A DNA stretch of 64,000 nucleotides from Polyporus tsugae (GCA_024305745.1 JAHRBS010000002.1:620001-684000); one strand, 5' to 3'. Counted from the first letter of the stretch, positions 34,001 to 47,772 are shown. Notes: generated from the sequence alone by a model not told the origin. A program made the numbers and translations.

Positions 34001-36323
34001 TTATTGCGGCGACGCACGCGCATGCGACGGCGGATGCGACGCGCGCACGTACGACGGTGGCTCTCCGTTGTATCCGGGACGGTCCCCGCCCGATGCCAAC
34101 CACGGCGGCGGCGGCGGCGGCCCTCCCGTCGCGCTATGCGGCGCCGAACCAGGTCCGTGGGGAGGAGGCATCATCGGATGTGCCGGGCCTCCAGAAGCGC
34201 CTGCAGCACCCACCGGCATCAGCTGGTACGGACCAGGATGGGCGGGAGCACCTGCATGCATCTGTTTTGGCTGGTCATAGGGCGATGGGGGCGGCTGGCT
34301 CTGGTGCGGGGGCGGGGGCTGATGCGGTTGGGAATGCGATGGCTCCCCTCCGTGTTCACTACCTCCACCTCCGCCAGGGCCGCCGCCGCCAGCACCTCTC
34401 GCCGAGGCGGTGGACGCACGTAACGTCTGCAGGTCAATGGGCGGTGCCTTCCCATTGGCATCCAGGGCCTTGTCCCTTTTTCGCATCAGCTTAGCGTAAT
34501 CTGCAGACATAGGTCAGACAACCACAACCAGAACAAACCCCACATCGGTCACTCACGCAAGCCACACGCGTTACACAAAGTCCTCGCCCCGTCCGGACCA
34601 CGCCGCCACTCAGGTGTTTCACGAATATTGCAGGAATGGCATTTGCCTGGGGGGGTAGCCCGCTGGACGGTCTATCAGTGTGAGCTCACAACGCCGCCCC
34701 ATAACGACAAATCGAAGCACGTACGCTACGCTTGCGGTACTTGTTCTTCTGCTGCCCTGGCACAGCACCGCCAGTGCTCGACTGACGCTTATTGCGAATG
34801 ATCTGCATGTCCTGCTCCGCAGTCGACTGTGCCTGTTCGTCGGGGTGGGGGGAATGACCGGCCGTCTGGCGTTGAGATTCAAACAGGCACACCAAGAGAA
34901 CAGCACCGCACTCACATCGTAGTGGACGATCGGCGCAGGCGGCTCGCCATCTCGGGCCATATCTTCCCATGGCCTTTTCGGCGGACGAGCTTGCTCATCT
35001 GCGGTGTTACCGGCGGCTGGGTAGTCGCCCTCCTTCCGCGAGATGTCTTCGCCACCCTCGATGCGCCGCAGGTCTTCGAGAAGACGCATGACGGTCGAAG
35101 CGTGGTAGTTCATCTCTTCAATCTCCTGCGGCGCAGGCTGCATTTGTGGGTGCTGGCGAGTTACATTGGCTGAAGAGCAGCAGGTCAGACACGGTAGATG
35201 ATCCAATGGCAATGTCACGAGACAGACCGTAATGATTCGCAAAGCCATACAAGACGTTGCAGTGCTTCAGGATCTGCAAAGGCAATGTAAACACGAAGTG
35301 AATCATGAAACCTAGGCGCGAACGCACCTCGGCAATCACCTGATGACGCGCGTTAGCCCTTTCCGCATCCGCTGGACTGGGAACGGGGGGAGCGGGAGCC
35401 CGAGCCTCAACAGGAGCCGGCACTAGCGGAGTGGTGCGCGTATAGCCATTGAACTGTTGCTGAGGCGACGGTTGTGGTTGAGCAGGAGGCTGCTGCCAGT
35501 GCTCTGCAGGCGGAGCATACTGGCTAGGCGGTGGTTGACCTTGGTGATGGGGAGGAGCGGGAGGCGGAGGCATACCATAATGCCCTCGCGGCATCGACTG
35601 TGGGTACGGGGCGTAGCCCGGAGGTGGAGGCTGATGAGCGTAGTGAGGTGGCTGCTGCAGATGTTCTGGAGGTGGGGGCGGAGGGACATGGGAAGGCGGG
35701 CCTTGATGGTATGCCGTTTGAGGTGCCTGAGTAGGATACGGTGGATACATGGTCTGCGAGACAGCCAAATCGAGAAAAACGAGCGCATCGACAATCGATG
35801 TGAATCACAATAAGTTAGCGCCATTAGCATAAACGCCCTTCACGGGAGAACCTTGGCTTACGTGAGGGGAACGGCCAGGCGAGACGCTGACGCCTTGCTG
35901 CGAACGGGACCTTTTGTTGGAGGAAGCATCCGCAGGGTTCTCGGGACGCGGTGCTCCCGCACTGGCACCGTTGTGTGTGGGTATACCCTGTGGAGTTTGC
36001 TGCGGCGAGGGAGCGGGCTGCGCATAAGGCGGGTCAGGCTTGGGCTGGTGCGCGTAGTGGTGGTGCTTCGGTGGCGGATCGTGCGGGGGCGGCATGGCGG
36101 AAGAGTGCTGAGGTTGAGGAACAGGTCCTGACGGAGCACTCGGACGGCTCCAGGACTCATGCCTCGGACGGGCGTGTTCGGGGCGTCCTTGGGCATTTGC
36201 AGGAGCTCCATCCTGACCCGGTGGAGGAAAGTTGAGATCCTTGATAGACGGCAGCCGAACCGAGTCCTGCATGGGTGCAGGGAGCGAGTAGGAGGAGTAG
36301 TGTGCCGGATGAGAGGAGGACAT
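34001..36323 (-). CDS. GATA zinc-finger transcription factor, NsdD-like
   Basis: This is a nuclear DNA-binding regulator, 636 residues, with one C-terminal-side GATA finger: Cys443-X2-Cys446-X18-Cys465-X2-Cys468. It has the [22 protein letters not shown] core and a basic tail ([11 protein letters not shown]). The X18 loop and surrounding sequence are like Aspergillus NsdD, a regulator of sexual development. The N-terminal 300 residues are Pro/Gln/His-rich and disordered, and a short helix-rich region ([21 protein letters not shown]) precedes the finger. Seven exons from the 5' end: 36323-35862, 35753-35328, 35274-35229, 35169-34916, 34832-34725, 34671-34557 and 34500-34001. An in-frame ATG ten codons upstream (36353) is possible. 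The function in this species is inferred. Confidence 0.87.
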
Positions 36324-39300
36324 GATAAGTGAAGAGCGCAAGAGACAAGTCAAGAGGACTGGAGTATATCTGGACTATCTCCCGATTGACCCGGATCTGG
36401 TGAACAAATCGGAGGAAGCCAAATAGGGTGAACCAGAGGGGAAAAGTGAAAACAACGATGGACAAGCGGAGAAAAGGGGGCTATGAGTGATGCACGGAGT
36501 GAAGCGGCGCTCGATAGGCTTGTAGAGGCCGGAGGGGAGAGGGAGGGACGAGGGAGGACGGGAGGGGTGGAAGAGGGGGAAGGAGGAGGATGGAAACAAG
36601 GAGGAGGAGCGGTCGGCAAACTAGATCACCAAACAAATCTGAGCGGAGTCTGAATCTCACGCGGCGGAATAACGCATCCAATTTCGCAAAATAAACGCCG
36701 ATCCGCAAACCGCCCTCCTGCTGGCCCCACCCTGTCTCCTGCACCCCTCCGTGCAGGTGGCCCTATATAATGACCCACGTGGAGTTGGCTGAAGGGAGTG
36801 GAGGAGGAGGGTGTGTCGAGGAGAGGGGGTCGAGATTGGAGTGTGAGGGCGAGATCCGGATCAGCAATCTCGAGAACCGGGAAAGCCGGGAATCTCTGTG
36901 CCCGATACTAGATCCACCTCGTCCACTACGGTACGTAAATTCCCCACCACGGCGGAACGGCGATGCCCTCTCGGCGCCGCTCATATTCCATCTCCCGTCA
37001 TTCCAGCGGCCCTTTTCGCACCTTCCGTATCTCCTCCCTCCCCCCGCCTCCCGCCCAGCCCCAACCCTAGACGGCGATGAACGACGTGGGTTTTGGTGGC
37101 ATTGTGATGGCGGGCTCGACACGCTGCCACGGTGCGCGACGTGCTTTGGCGGGTGATCTGAGACAAGATGGGATATGGCAGTTGGGCGCCGGTACCTGAT
37201 ACGGATGGCAGTCGCTGGGGGCCTAATAATATCGATCTGGATACGGAAGATCAACCTCTTCTTCGGATCTGACCTGCTGCCTCTCGTCCCTCGTGGCGTC
37301 AACCATGCGTCCGATCCCCGCTTTGCGTCATACCCTCCTCCTCCTCCTCAAACCCCCACACCGCCGCTCAGCGTACGCAGACTGGCACGGGCATGCTCCA
37401 GCCCCGTCTGAAGGCGGGCGCGAAGGACGGACGTTCGGTGCCCTCGTGTATTTTACGACACCAGAGTCTGGGCGACTGCCAGCAGCAGCCTAAACCCCAA
37501 ACGGCAGTGAATGCTGTTGGCCGAAAACGGTGAGTTCGCACATCCTTCGCATCCGATCGCCCAGTGTGACAACGATGCCCCTTGCGGGCCGTCCACATGA
37601 TGCCGCAAGTTGCCAGGATTCGGCCGGCCACAGCCTCGCCAGTCGACGACAGGCACTCTCGCTCCCTGGGGGGCTGGGGCCTGCTGGGCCTCGCCACTCA
37701 GTCCCCGGCCGGACGCAGTCCGGCGTCCAGAGAGCACGCACGAGAAGCCACCCGCGCATTCAGACCGTGACCCGCTCGCGTCCCGCGAGGACAGTCAGAT
37801 GCGCTCCGGATCCAGCTCGCACGCAGCAGCGGCAAACCTTCGCGTCCAGCCGCGTCGACAGCCTCGCGCAACGAGGCAGACACAGGACCACAGATCGGGC
37901 GGCGTGCCAGGCTGCAGATTGCCTTGTCGTCCACGCCCGATAAGAAGTCGCGCTGACACAAGAGGCGCACACGTGCGACGGGAGCTTCGCGGTGTTATGA
38001 CGCCGAGCCCAATCTCCGGGAACCACCCACCGTCCCCCGATTGTGTACATTTCCGCGCGAGAAACCCAGACCATACGGGCTTACAAACTCAGACCCACCC
38101 AGCTCCCACCTGCGCATCACTGAATGTGCCTGACCCGCGGGCCCCGCGCGTCTCCCCTGGTGGAACTCATTTTCGAGTTCCTCTTGTTTTCCTCGTCCGG
38201 AACCAAGCCCTCCGGTGCGGTGAGTAGCCTCGTTTCGCAGCGTCCGCACATCAGACGCTAGGATGTACGTACTCCTCCCCACCGACGGTTGCGGTCGAGC
38301 CATTCGAAGCACTTTGCTTCGCGCACCCAGTCTACGGTACGGGCCCAAAGGGGACGCTGCGGTCGGGTGCAGACTGGTTGCAGACTCACGACACGAGACG
38401 CTCGCGCCGCCTCGGCGGAAGTGCGCACTAGACGCAGCAGCTTGTCGCCCGCCGGTATGACGCGTGACGGGTGAGAGCGGGACTGGGCTGGTTCTTGGGT
38501 AAGTCGGTGTACGTCCCAACGCCGGTCTTCCCTGCTAAATGCCACCGTGTGGTGGACGGTTCGCAGGACGACGGAACGTTGGATATCGTTGTGGTAGGGT
38601 CGGAGCCCACGGTGTCGATGCCCTCTTGAGACTCGCAACTGGCATTGTGGTCGCCAGGCGCGATAGGCACGGATGCAGACCCAGTCGTGCGCGACGACCG
38701 TGGGGCCGGGTCGACTTCGAAGCTCATAATCAAAGCCTCGAACGGGACAACGATCCCGACCTGTTCAGACGGCCCCGGTCAGTGAATGGAGTCCTCGACT
38801 CATCCGCGAACGGGAACGCGAATGCGGGGACGCACCAAAGTCTGTCTGTCGGAGCTTGGAGCCTGTCCGTATCGCATCCGTCACGCGTCAGGAGCCGCTC
38901 GAAATGCAGATGCAGATGCAGCAGATGGCACCGCACGACAGACTGAATGCGCGAATCCGAAGGTGGCCCACCTCGGCATCTATTGCCAGTGAGTGCGCGC
39001 GCCCGGCAGATGCCTATGCTGCGTCCGCGATCGCATTCCGAGCTTCGACTTCGGCGATGGGCTGGTGCGCACTACGTTCACGCGCACGCGCGCGGGGGCC
39101 AGCATCAGCGCGACGACTGGGCGAGATTTGCCCGTCCGGGAAGGGGTGTTGATATTGCGGAGGTACGGAGTCGTTGGATCAGTTGAACAGGCGATCTGAG
39201 CGTGGCTATTGCCGAGCGAAGAAGCAGTCGAAGCAGTACCAGCGCGTCGTCACTCGGGTCTGAATCGTGCCCCCTGCTTGGGCTGCATTCGCGATAAGTA

Positions 39301-41187
39301 GGCCGAGAGATCGTCTGCCTGGACGATGGGTCGTGCGTCTCGCGCGCGGACGAGGATCTGAGAGTCGGGCCACTGCACTCTGTTCCGTCAAGCATGGGAG
39401 CAGTATGTATCTATCAGCATACATGCTGGCGCGAGTCCGTTATGGGCTGTACGCACTATCGATACCGCACATCGCGCATATAGGGAAGAAATTGAGATAT
39501 GCGCCCATGCGCTTCGTTGGATCCATGGACTGACGTCGTTGTGCGCTGATCAGCAGTCAATATCTGCACGTCGTCCACCTGTGATTGTCGTCGGCCGCAC
39601 TGACATTCCAAGTCAGTACAAATTCGCAGTCGGAGGCAATAAACGGCTATTGAGCCCACTCACGGTACGTGTGTATCACTGTCAGCGCTGCCACCAACTG
39701 GTCCAGGCCAGTGCGTGGATGGACGCGTTCTCCACTGGTGGGATACTTCGGAGTGTCCTTTCGGAATCGCAGCTGGAACCGATCGCTTGTGCATCAACGA
39801 GCTGGATGTGTTCGATGGCGATCGCCTGATATGGCCGTCCCTGAGCATATGCAGCGCAGCAGGTGCTGATCATCGTACAGCATGTGCCGCGTGGGTCCCG
39901 ACCTGTGGAGAATGCCTGCCGATACGGGGAATTGATATCGTTCCAGGGCCATGATGCACAGTGACAATGACATACCAATGACATAAGTAAGTACCCACTT
40001 CTCAGTTGCGGACTTGCACCCACCGCTCGATCGTCCTCCGATGGCAGCGACCACACGCATAGTTCGATAGGTTCATAGGCGAGTCCAGGCTACTAAGCCG
40101 TAAGTAGCTAGCAAAGAGGGTTGCGCTCCCGTTCATGTATAATAGTATATGCCTTCGATGCAGATACTGAAGCCGGATTCAATTGCATGACCGTCGCAAG
40201 TGGATACCATACCCTGCAACCCTTCCGGAGTGCGGAGCATATCAGGGCGCAGGGCTGCTCGAGTCTAAGACCTTTGCCAGAAACGAGGATGCTCACCACC
40301 ACCTGTATGATAGCGTGCGCTAGCCACTGGTGTCTGGACTTCGACGGAGCCTCCGTTTTCCCAGACGTCCTTCAAGCTCAAGCTTCAAGACCAATAGTAT
40401 ACATACTGCATTGTGGATGCTGACCGGAGACCATGCTCACAGATGGCAACTTCCCGACACCAGCGGGGACGTCTTCCTCGACGAGACGGGGATGCATATA
40501 TCGACCCTGCCAGGGTCGGAGGACACGCCGTCAGAATGCGACCGGGTGGCGGGGGGACGTGTGTATGTACTCACCCAGCCTGGAGCTCGTCCGTAACGCC
40601 TGATGCAGGGAAAACGCAGCTGGCCGCCGGCGTTGCGAGGGTCCAGGCGCCCCGAAGCTTGACGGTTCGGGACGGATCCGCGCAGGAGCTCAAGAACCAG
40701 ACAAGAAAGGAGGCAACGGCGAGCAGTCACTAGTCACCAGGCGAGCTCAAGGTGCGTCGGGCTGGCAACGTTAACGGAGAGGGCATGCATGTCGTCGAAT
40801 AAGCGCTGTGGGGAAGCCATTCAATTCAATAGTCAATTCAATGTTTAACGGGCGGGTCAACGGGATCCAGGCGGCGGCAGAAGTTCTGCCGCGACGCGAC
40901 GGTTGTAGCCTCGATTGCAAGAGATTGGGGCCGAGGTCATGTCGCCTTGCCGGTACGCAACCAATGACACTGGCCTCCGTCAAGACACTTACGATGATAG
41001 GACTCACAGGCGCATTGGACGCTCTGGCTCTATCACACGTCGGGAAAGATAACGGGGACGATTGAATATTGTTACACGGTTACGAGAAAGTCCATCGACC
41101 ATGATGCTCCATCCAACTCGACGACATATCCCCCCGCCTCACGCAGGTCACGTAAATTGGCGAAGATGACTTGGAGCGCGGCGGGCT
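36324..41187. other. 4.9 kb gene-poor stretch
   Basis: Near the GATA gene (about 36460-36620) the plus strand is a strong purine tract, so the minus-strand leader is pyrimidine-rich as in many fungal promoters. A TATATA run at 36764-36769 may mark its promoter and would imply a 5' leader of over 400 nt. From 37400 to 41187 I find no frame with recognisable motifs on either strand. No intact transposon, tRNA or long repeat is evident by eye. Confidence 0.5.
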
Positions 41188-41542
41188 TCACTTCTTGCCG
41201 GACTGGTTGGACGTGGAGCCGCCCGAAGGAGTGTAGCGGGCGTAGCCGTCGCCGCTGTTGTAGTACTTCGAACCGTCGGTGTTCGAGTAGTAGTAACTAC
41301 TATCCCTGCGCGTGACTTGTTTGCAACTAGTACTAGCCTGGTATTCGGGAATGGAAGTGCATACCTGTTGCTGTAATGGTAGCCGTGTCCGCCGCTCTCG
41401 CTGACACGATGGTCGTAGGAATTGCCCTGCCAGAGACGAGTCAGACGCGACAGGATGCATGTTATAACGGACAGCTCACCTGGGAGTTCGTGCCCTTGGA
41501 CGTCACGTCGTAGGATTCACCGGTGTAGTTGTTCTGAGGCAT
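41188..41542 (-). CDS. Small Tyr/Ser/Gly-rich conserved fungal protein
   Basis: This 80-residue protein has three exons (41542-41480, 41426-41365 and 41305-41188). It starts MPQNNYTGESYDVTSKGTNS, continues with a HGYHYSNR segment and a SSYYYSNTDGSKYYNSGDG repeat, and ends in a Ser/Asn/Lys tail. The pattern of GTNSQGN followed by HYSN, YYYSN and DGSTYYN-like units matches a family of very short fungal proteins of unknown function that I recall from many genomes. There is no signal peptide or membrane segment. Two canonical introns in an 80-codon gene and perfect phase closure make a chance frame unlikely. The role is unknown. Confidence 0.8.
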
Positions 41543-42603
41543 GTTGGATGGAGGTGAGAGTGGTGAACGGAAAGGCGGCGGCGAGCTCGTTTATCTATGG
41601 AAGCGGCGACAGGGGCAAACTCAACTGCATGCGCACGAACATGGCTTAGTAACCCCTTTCGTATCGATCCAAAGGGCTTTCATCAGTTCTCCGTGCGCCT
41701 CAAGCATATGAAGAATTAGGTAAGGTGCGGCGGACTCCTTGCCGCTCTGCATTCTTTGTTCAAGTACGAAGCCTACTGAGAATGACGCTGATCAAGGAGA
41801 CCTCCGAGTGCATTGCCCGTAGAATAATAATATGCGAATGCATTCTAAACAATGCATAGCAAGCTTCTATGTGCGTGAGGAGAGAATCAAACGGCGGAAG
41901 CCTGGCTTTTGTACATAAGTAGCGAGCCGCGCCGACTCGGGCTGAAGCTCAGGAAGGCGGACCCAGAACGGTAACCCTATAAATGAGTCAATAAAGACAA
42001 ATAACGCGCCTGTGGCTGAAACACCTGACACTTCTTCGACAGGGCCTAGGCGCCCTCCGCCATGCAACATAGGGCTGCCTCACCTCTGTCTAAGTATTGT
42101 CTTTCCTCAAACCACGGCATGCCTTGAGGACGAGTACAGATCGCGGCCGGCTTCAACCAACTCCAGTAGCCCACTCCACAAATAAGTATGCTCGGGACGG
42201 AGGCCCGCATGACGGTCATCTGATAAGCACAGCGCATGTGTGTGAAGAGCCATGCCGCGACGGCTGTTTGTAAGTACAGACCATGCGCCGGTGCCCTGCC
42301 ATCTGGGCCCGCGATTGACGATATATTATAGGTCTGGGGATGGACCATAAGTACAACGGTCAGTATCACGCCATCGATAGTACTAGCTTATCCCCTGAGA
42401 TCCCAAGCTTACTGCTTTTACTAGGTTTATTATCTCAGCGTTTCCCAGCAGGTAGACAACATTCCGCGCTCGGCACGATCGTGCCAGATACCAGCTCCAG
42501 GTCGTGGGTCGCGACTATTTAAGCACAACCGTCCCCGACGACGTCCCAGGCTCCCCATCCTCCACCACACGCGCTCCCAGTGCTCACTAACAGCAGTGAA
42601 AAC
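41543..42603. other. Divergent intergenic region
   Basis: About 1.06 kb between the start of the small protein (-) and the aldo-keto reductase (+). It contains a TATTTAAG box near the latter. No gene is visible. Confidence 0.55.
42516..42523 (+). promoter_or_regulatory. TATA-like box of the aldo-keto reductase gene
   Basis: TATTTAAG lies about 80 bp before the ATG at 42604. Confidence 0.45.
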
Positions 42604-44462
42604 ATGGCTGAGCACCCCAAGTACGACACCAAGGGCATGCCGTTCAGGCTGCTTGGCAGCAGCGGCCTCCGTGTTCCGCTCTTCTCGCTCGGAGGATGTG
42701 CGCGGGTTCCATGCTAGATCGCAGATCTGCAATCGGTGCTCATCTAGCCTCGGATATCTAGGGCTGACACTCGGAGGCTCTGTCAAGGGCGATCCTGTCA
42801 AGGTCTGTCGGCCTTCCTATTCTCGTCTTATGTTGCATTCTCACCCGAGGTTCGCCCAAACGTCTCCAGGAAATCATCAAGACGGCATGGGACAGCGGCA
42901 TCAACATGCTCGATTGCGCCGAGTCGTACTCTGGCGGAGAGAACGAGGTAGAAATGTACGTCAATACACCGTTCTGGACGCGAAGCCTTCGCTTAGTGGC
43001 TGACACGGGTTCTCCACGTTCAGCGGGCGGGTGATCAAGGAGCTCAACTTCCGCCGCACTGACTTGATCGTCACGACCAAGCTCTTCTGGGGCACTCGCA
43101 GGGGGCCCAATGATATGGGTCTCTCTCGGAAGCAGTGAGTATATGCGAGGAAACATTGCTCTACTACACAGTTCTTCACCATCCGCGTTTGCAGCATCAT
43201 CGAAGGCACCAAGGAGTCCCTGCAACGCCTCGGGCTGGAGTATGTCGATGTGATCTTCGCCCACCGTTCGGACAACACAGGTACGAATCATCCGCAGAAC
43301 GTCTTACACAAGTCGCTGAGGCTTCCTCGCGGATAGTCCCAATGGAGGAGGTCGTACGCGCGTTCAACTTCGTCATTGAGAAGGGTTGGGTAAGGGATTA
43401 CCATCTCGCCTGTTTTCTTGACCCAGACGTTAATGTGATACAAGGCTCTCTACTGGGCGACATCCGAGTGGTCAGCGCAGGAGATCGAGGAAGCCCACCG
43501 TATGTATGCCCCGTGTCTTCGCATTGACTTGGTGCTTATCGCCTACACAGACATCGCGACGAGACTCAACCTTATTGCGCCCATTGCGGAACAATGCGAG
43601 CACCAGTACGTACATGTGCGGCCTTTATGCGGTTCAGATGCTCAGAAGGTTTACTTCCAGCCTACTTCACCGCGAACGTCCGGAACGCGAGTATGCGTAC
43701 GTCATCCATGACCTCTCCTACCACGAGCTCGCTCGTTCATTAAACGATGTCCCCCTTTAGGCCCCTCTACCGCAAGTACAACCTCGGCACCACCGTCTTC
43801 TCTGCCCTTGCTGGTGGCACTCTCACCGGCAAGGTACGGTCACTTCACGCACGTGTACCCCCCGCGCACAAAGCACTCACTTTCTTGTCTCGACATAGTA
43901 CAACGACGGCATTCCGGAGGGCTCCCGCCTTCACACTGAGCAGGATGCGATGTTCAAGCGCAAGATCACCTTCCTCGAGTCTCCCGAGGGCCAGGCGCAG
44001 ATCGCGATCGTCCGCAAGCTCTCCGAGTTCGCCGAGAAGGGTTCGTTCATTTCTACCATATGCATCTCGTCCTCCTATGTTGACTGAGCACGCAATGCAC
44101 GCGCGCAACAGAGCTCGGCTGCACGGCGACGCAGCTCGCGCTCGCGTGGGTCGCGCGGAGCCCGAACACGTCCACGGTCATCCTCGGCGCGACGAAGCCC
44201 GAGCAGCTGCTCGAGAACCTCAAGGCGCTCGAGCTCCTCCCCAAGCTCACGCCCGAGGTCCTCGCGAAGATCGACGAGATCACGGGCAACAAGCCTGCCC
44301 CATGGGTGAGTGCTGAGTGTTGCGTCGCCGTTCCCCGCCCTCTCCCGCGTTCGTGCGGGTTGTCATGAGAAGGGACGTGCTGACCGAGGACGGTTTTGAA
44401 CCACTCAGCCGACGTATGGACGCCCCGCGCTGGACGTTTTTGCGAAGCTGAGGGAGCTCTAG
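42604..44462 (+). CDS. Aldo-keto reductase, Kv channel beta-subunit-like
   Basis: This is an NADPH-dependent reductase of the AKR6 group, which includes beta subunits of animal potassium channels. In fungi the proteins act as soluble reductases with no proven channel partner. The spliced protein is 359 residues. It has the N-terminal FRLLGSSGLRVP strand, the ESYSGGENE segment with the catalytic Tyr, the catalytic-Lys region TKLFWGT, the EQCEH segment and the cofactor loop STVILGATKPEQL. Thirteen exons: 42604-42697, 42762-42802, 42870-42955, 43024-43134, 43195-43280, 43337-43389, 43445-43499, 43551-43605, 43661-43696, 43761-43833, 43899-44040, 44112-44305 and 44409-44462. Twelve introns in under 1.9 kb make it one of the most fragmented genes here. 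Confidence 0.9.
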
Positions 44463-46248
44463 GTCGTGTGAGGTTCGTTGGACGTAGAAGTGAGTGGGAG
44501 CGGTTTCTATCATGAATGTCGTTGTCGTGGCACTGACCTCGTCGTTCACGCAGGTATCAGAGGGAAGCATTGTAGCATATGTATGCGTGTGTATCAATGA
44601 CTCGCCTGTGTCCCATCATCCCGGGCCCATCGTTGCCTACTGCCGGACACACCAACGCCCGACTGATTCTGAGCAGAACGGGTTTAGCAACCCGCGTAAA
44701 ATACCGCATCAACGTTTCGACAGGTGTCCTTAGTACGTCCGCTTCGTCAATGGTGCTTCTCGTTCCATACTGATCTTTCATTTTCGTTATCGAGCCACCG
44801 AACTTTAGCTGCCTCATACTTACTTATTTATTCTGCATCATGCTGGTTGACGTCATCCCGGTCTGCTCGAAGTCATTCTTCCAGTCCCATCTGTTGATCA
44901 TGATGCGCCTCGAGTCCGCAACATCGACGGTATCATGGAACGATACTTAGCTCACATCCTCTACTAGTGCGATCAAGAATTCGGCGTTAGCTCGATTCTC
45001 AAGAGCAGCCCGCGAAGAATGAACATTGAGTAGGCAACGCAGTTCGCTAAGCACGTTCACTCAAATTCTTGGGCAGACGAGCTCGTTCTCGGCTCGCTCG
45101 CATCATATTCACAGATAGAACTGTAAACATTAGGCCAGGTCTGCCGGAGACCTGTCGATGTTGCCGGTCGCTTTGACCCGGAGCATAAGCACAGCGCACA
45201 TGAATGGCGAACGGGCTGCGCAGCTTAGACGGCCGTGCTTGAGAATGTCCTTCAAGTTCATCCTGATTCCTGGGTAATCCTACGGCCACCCGGAAGCTGG
45301 AAGTTAGCGTATCCATGATCCTTGCCAGTATGTATTATTTGGGTCAAGTGGGTGTGCGCGTACAGCACCAGTGCTAACTTAGTACTTATGTGAATATGAT
45401 GAATCCGCAAGCCAAAGACTCAGACTTGCCGGATCCTTTCGCGCAGCTCCGAATCTTCACCGTGTCCATCAGGAGATTCAGAGGGCTCTAATTTCGGTGC
45501 GTAAGACACAACCGGGGCCTATGCGACCCCCCTGCGATGATCGATCCCACAGCTGCAGGCTGCAGGCGACGGCGACGAGTCCCCGCTCTGGCAATGCTTC
45601 CAGGAGGTCGCGTTCGAGAAGGCGACTGGCGAATGGCGACCCGGGGGTCGCTACGGACATAAGGGCTTTCCAAGGCGATAACGCCATACTTGTCTCGAGA
45701 TCAAGGCGGGTCCCGGGCTGCAGAGGCTCCATCCGTGCTACATTCAAAAATGCTTGTAGAATTATGACAGCTCGCTCTCTGAGTGTAGCGGGCGCCGGGC
45801 GGGTGCACTTATCGGATGAATTCCTCCGAGCACGCAATGAACACGGATTGCTTACATACATACAGCATGACTCGGATGCGCAGTCGCTGGCGATTCTGCG
45901 AACGAGCAATGCATCGTCGTGACGGTACGCATCACGTTCCTGCTTCTATTGGCAACCATGTTCTCACCGGCCGCATCTCCCTAATGGTCCGCCAAAACCT
46001 TTCTTCGCTACATCTGAACAGTATACTTGCAAACGTGGTGTGTGCATATGAGGAACAAGGGTCCCTTGTTTCTCCGAAACCTGGGCCTGAGATGGAATAT
46101 ACCTCGTTTTAATAACGGTGCGCAGCAGGCGGAGAAACACCTTGATCTCAGCACCCAAGTTGACCTTCGTGTCTGCACCAATCCTCGAGCCCGATGACTG
46201 ACCGGACACCCCGGAAAAAGAGATACATACATACATGTCTCAACAGTG

Positions 46249-46275
46249 ACGAGGCGTTCTTCGAGAACGCCTCGT
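46249..46275. repeat. Perfect 12-bp inverted repeat (hairpin)
   Basis: ACGAGGCGTTCT and its exact reverse complement flank the loop TCG. I see no mobile-element ends around it. Confidence 0.8.
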
Positions 46276-47772
46276 TGACATCATGACCCATGCTGGAGTC
46301 CAGTGTGGGTCATGAAGTCAGCTTGTTCATGTTCAGACACCGCTCGCGACCATATGGAACGCCATCGCGCTGCGTCCGAGTCGCGGCGAGCTTGGCGTCG
46401 GTCCGAGGTTGCACCTGGTTACACGCATGCTATTGGTGGGAGTATCTCCGTATGAGCGTGCACATTGGTGATTCACAAGTTGGACGAACCTGTTTGGCTC
46501 TTTCACTCCAGGATTGGCTGAACGAAGTGTTCCGGGCTCAAATGTATCCAACCAATAGCGCTTGCAATGCGTTGCAATTGCTGGACCTATCAATGACCTG
46601 CTCTCGCACGCTTCGCTACTGGTTCACAGCAGATGCGGGGGGCGAAATCTAAATATACAACGGATGTGAGTAACTCACGGGGATCCACGGATGGGAGGTG
46701 CTCAATATTGTCATGATGTCATAAAGCTTGTTTGCAGGCGCATCTTCGGAAAGACGTCCACATACAGCGACATACTCGCATGAAGTCTGTGCATGGGAGC
46801 ATGTATATATGTACCGGTCTTTGGCGATCGTCCAGGATGTGCTTGCCTGTATATAGACGTGCGCAGTTTTCCCGAGGCCGCGCTTGCGGAGGAAACTCGT
46901 GGGGATCCACGTTCCGGGGAGCAGATGAGTGAGTACGAGAAGGTCGATCTAAAGGACCCAGTGAACGCTCTAGGAAACAACTTGGGCCGTAAGTTAGAGC
47001 CGGTCCCATGCTAGAGGAGGAAGACTTAGCTGAACCTTCGCAGATGAACCGGGATGCCTCATGCCCGTGAATTTTCCTCGGATGCGTTCGCATCGGTGGG
47101 AAGTATAGTCTATGATTTAGACGAGCGGTGCCCGTACTGTATTCCTACGCGAATCGGAAGAAGCTGCAGCGAGGACACGGAGAAGACCGCTGAGGAGTTC
47201 GTGTGAGTGGGGAGGGGCGGGGCGATAGGCGTGCAACATACAGTGCTTTCCGGATACCGAATACCGAGTGGTTCGTGGAATTGCGGGCTTCTATCCTCCC
47301 TCGGAAAACGGCCTGTTTGCCTGACCAGCGGACACCCACCTCCGAATAAATAATTCCCTGCTGATGTCCACACACAATCAATAGGCCTGCGTCATTGCTC
47401 TGTGGTTATGTGCAGATCCTGATGACAAGGAACCACGGAAAACAGGGCTGATCAATGACTGAGCAAGAGCTTGGCTCACGCGCGGAGTCGCCCTGCAGGG
47501 CTGGGCTCAGCATGCGGGGCGAAGAGAAGCCTTTGAAATGATGGCTGATGGACCACGTCGGTGCCGGACAGTGTGGAAAAGGGACGGGGAGTCCTCTCAC
47601 ACAGTGATTCAAGTTCACATGGTCGCAGTGAACGAATCAATGTGGGGAAAAGGAGCTGGGAGAGGTCGTCCACTGAGTGGGAGTGCGGAGTATACGCCAC
47701 AGACCATAACTCACAGTCTCAGTCTGTGTTGGACGTGGCGTGCGTTTGTCGAGTTCGTTATGTCGTTATTGG

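Noticed and set aside
33955..34494. Plus-strand frames over the end of the GATA gene
   Set aside because: They are antisense to the Pro/Gly/His-rich tail, which has a clean splice and a zinc finger on the minus strand.
36763..37302. A 179-codon Arg/Ser/Pro-rich minus-strand frame
   Set aside because: It is low-complexity purine/pyrimidine tract sequence upstream of the GATA gene, with no introns or motifs that support coding.
37490..38640. Several Arg/Pro-rich frames on both strands
   Set aside because: They overlap in all frames, share no known domain and have no splice pattern that extends them.
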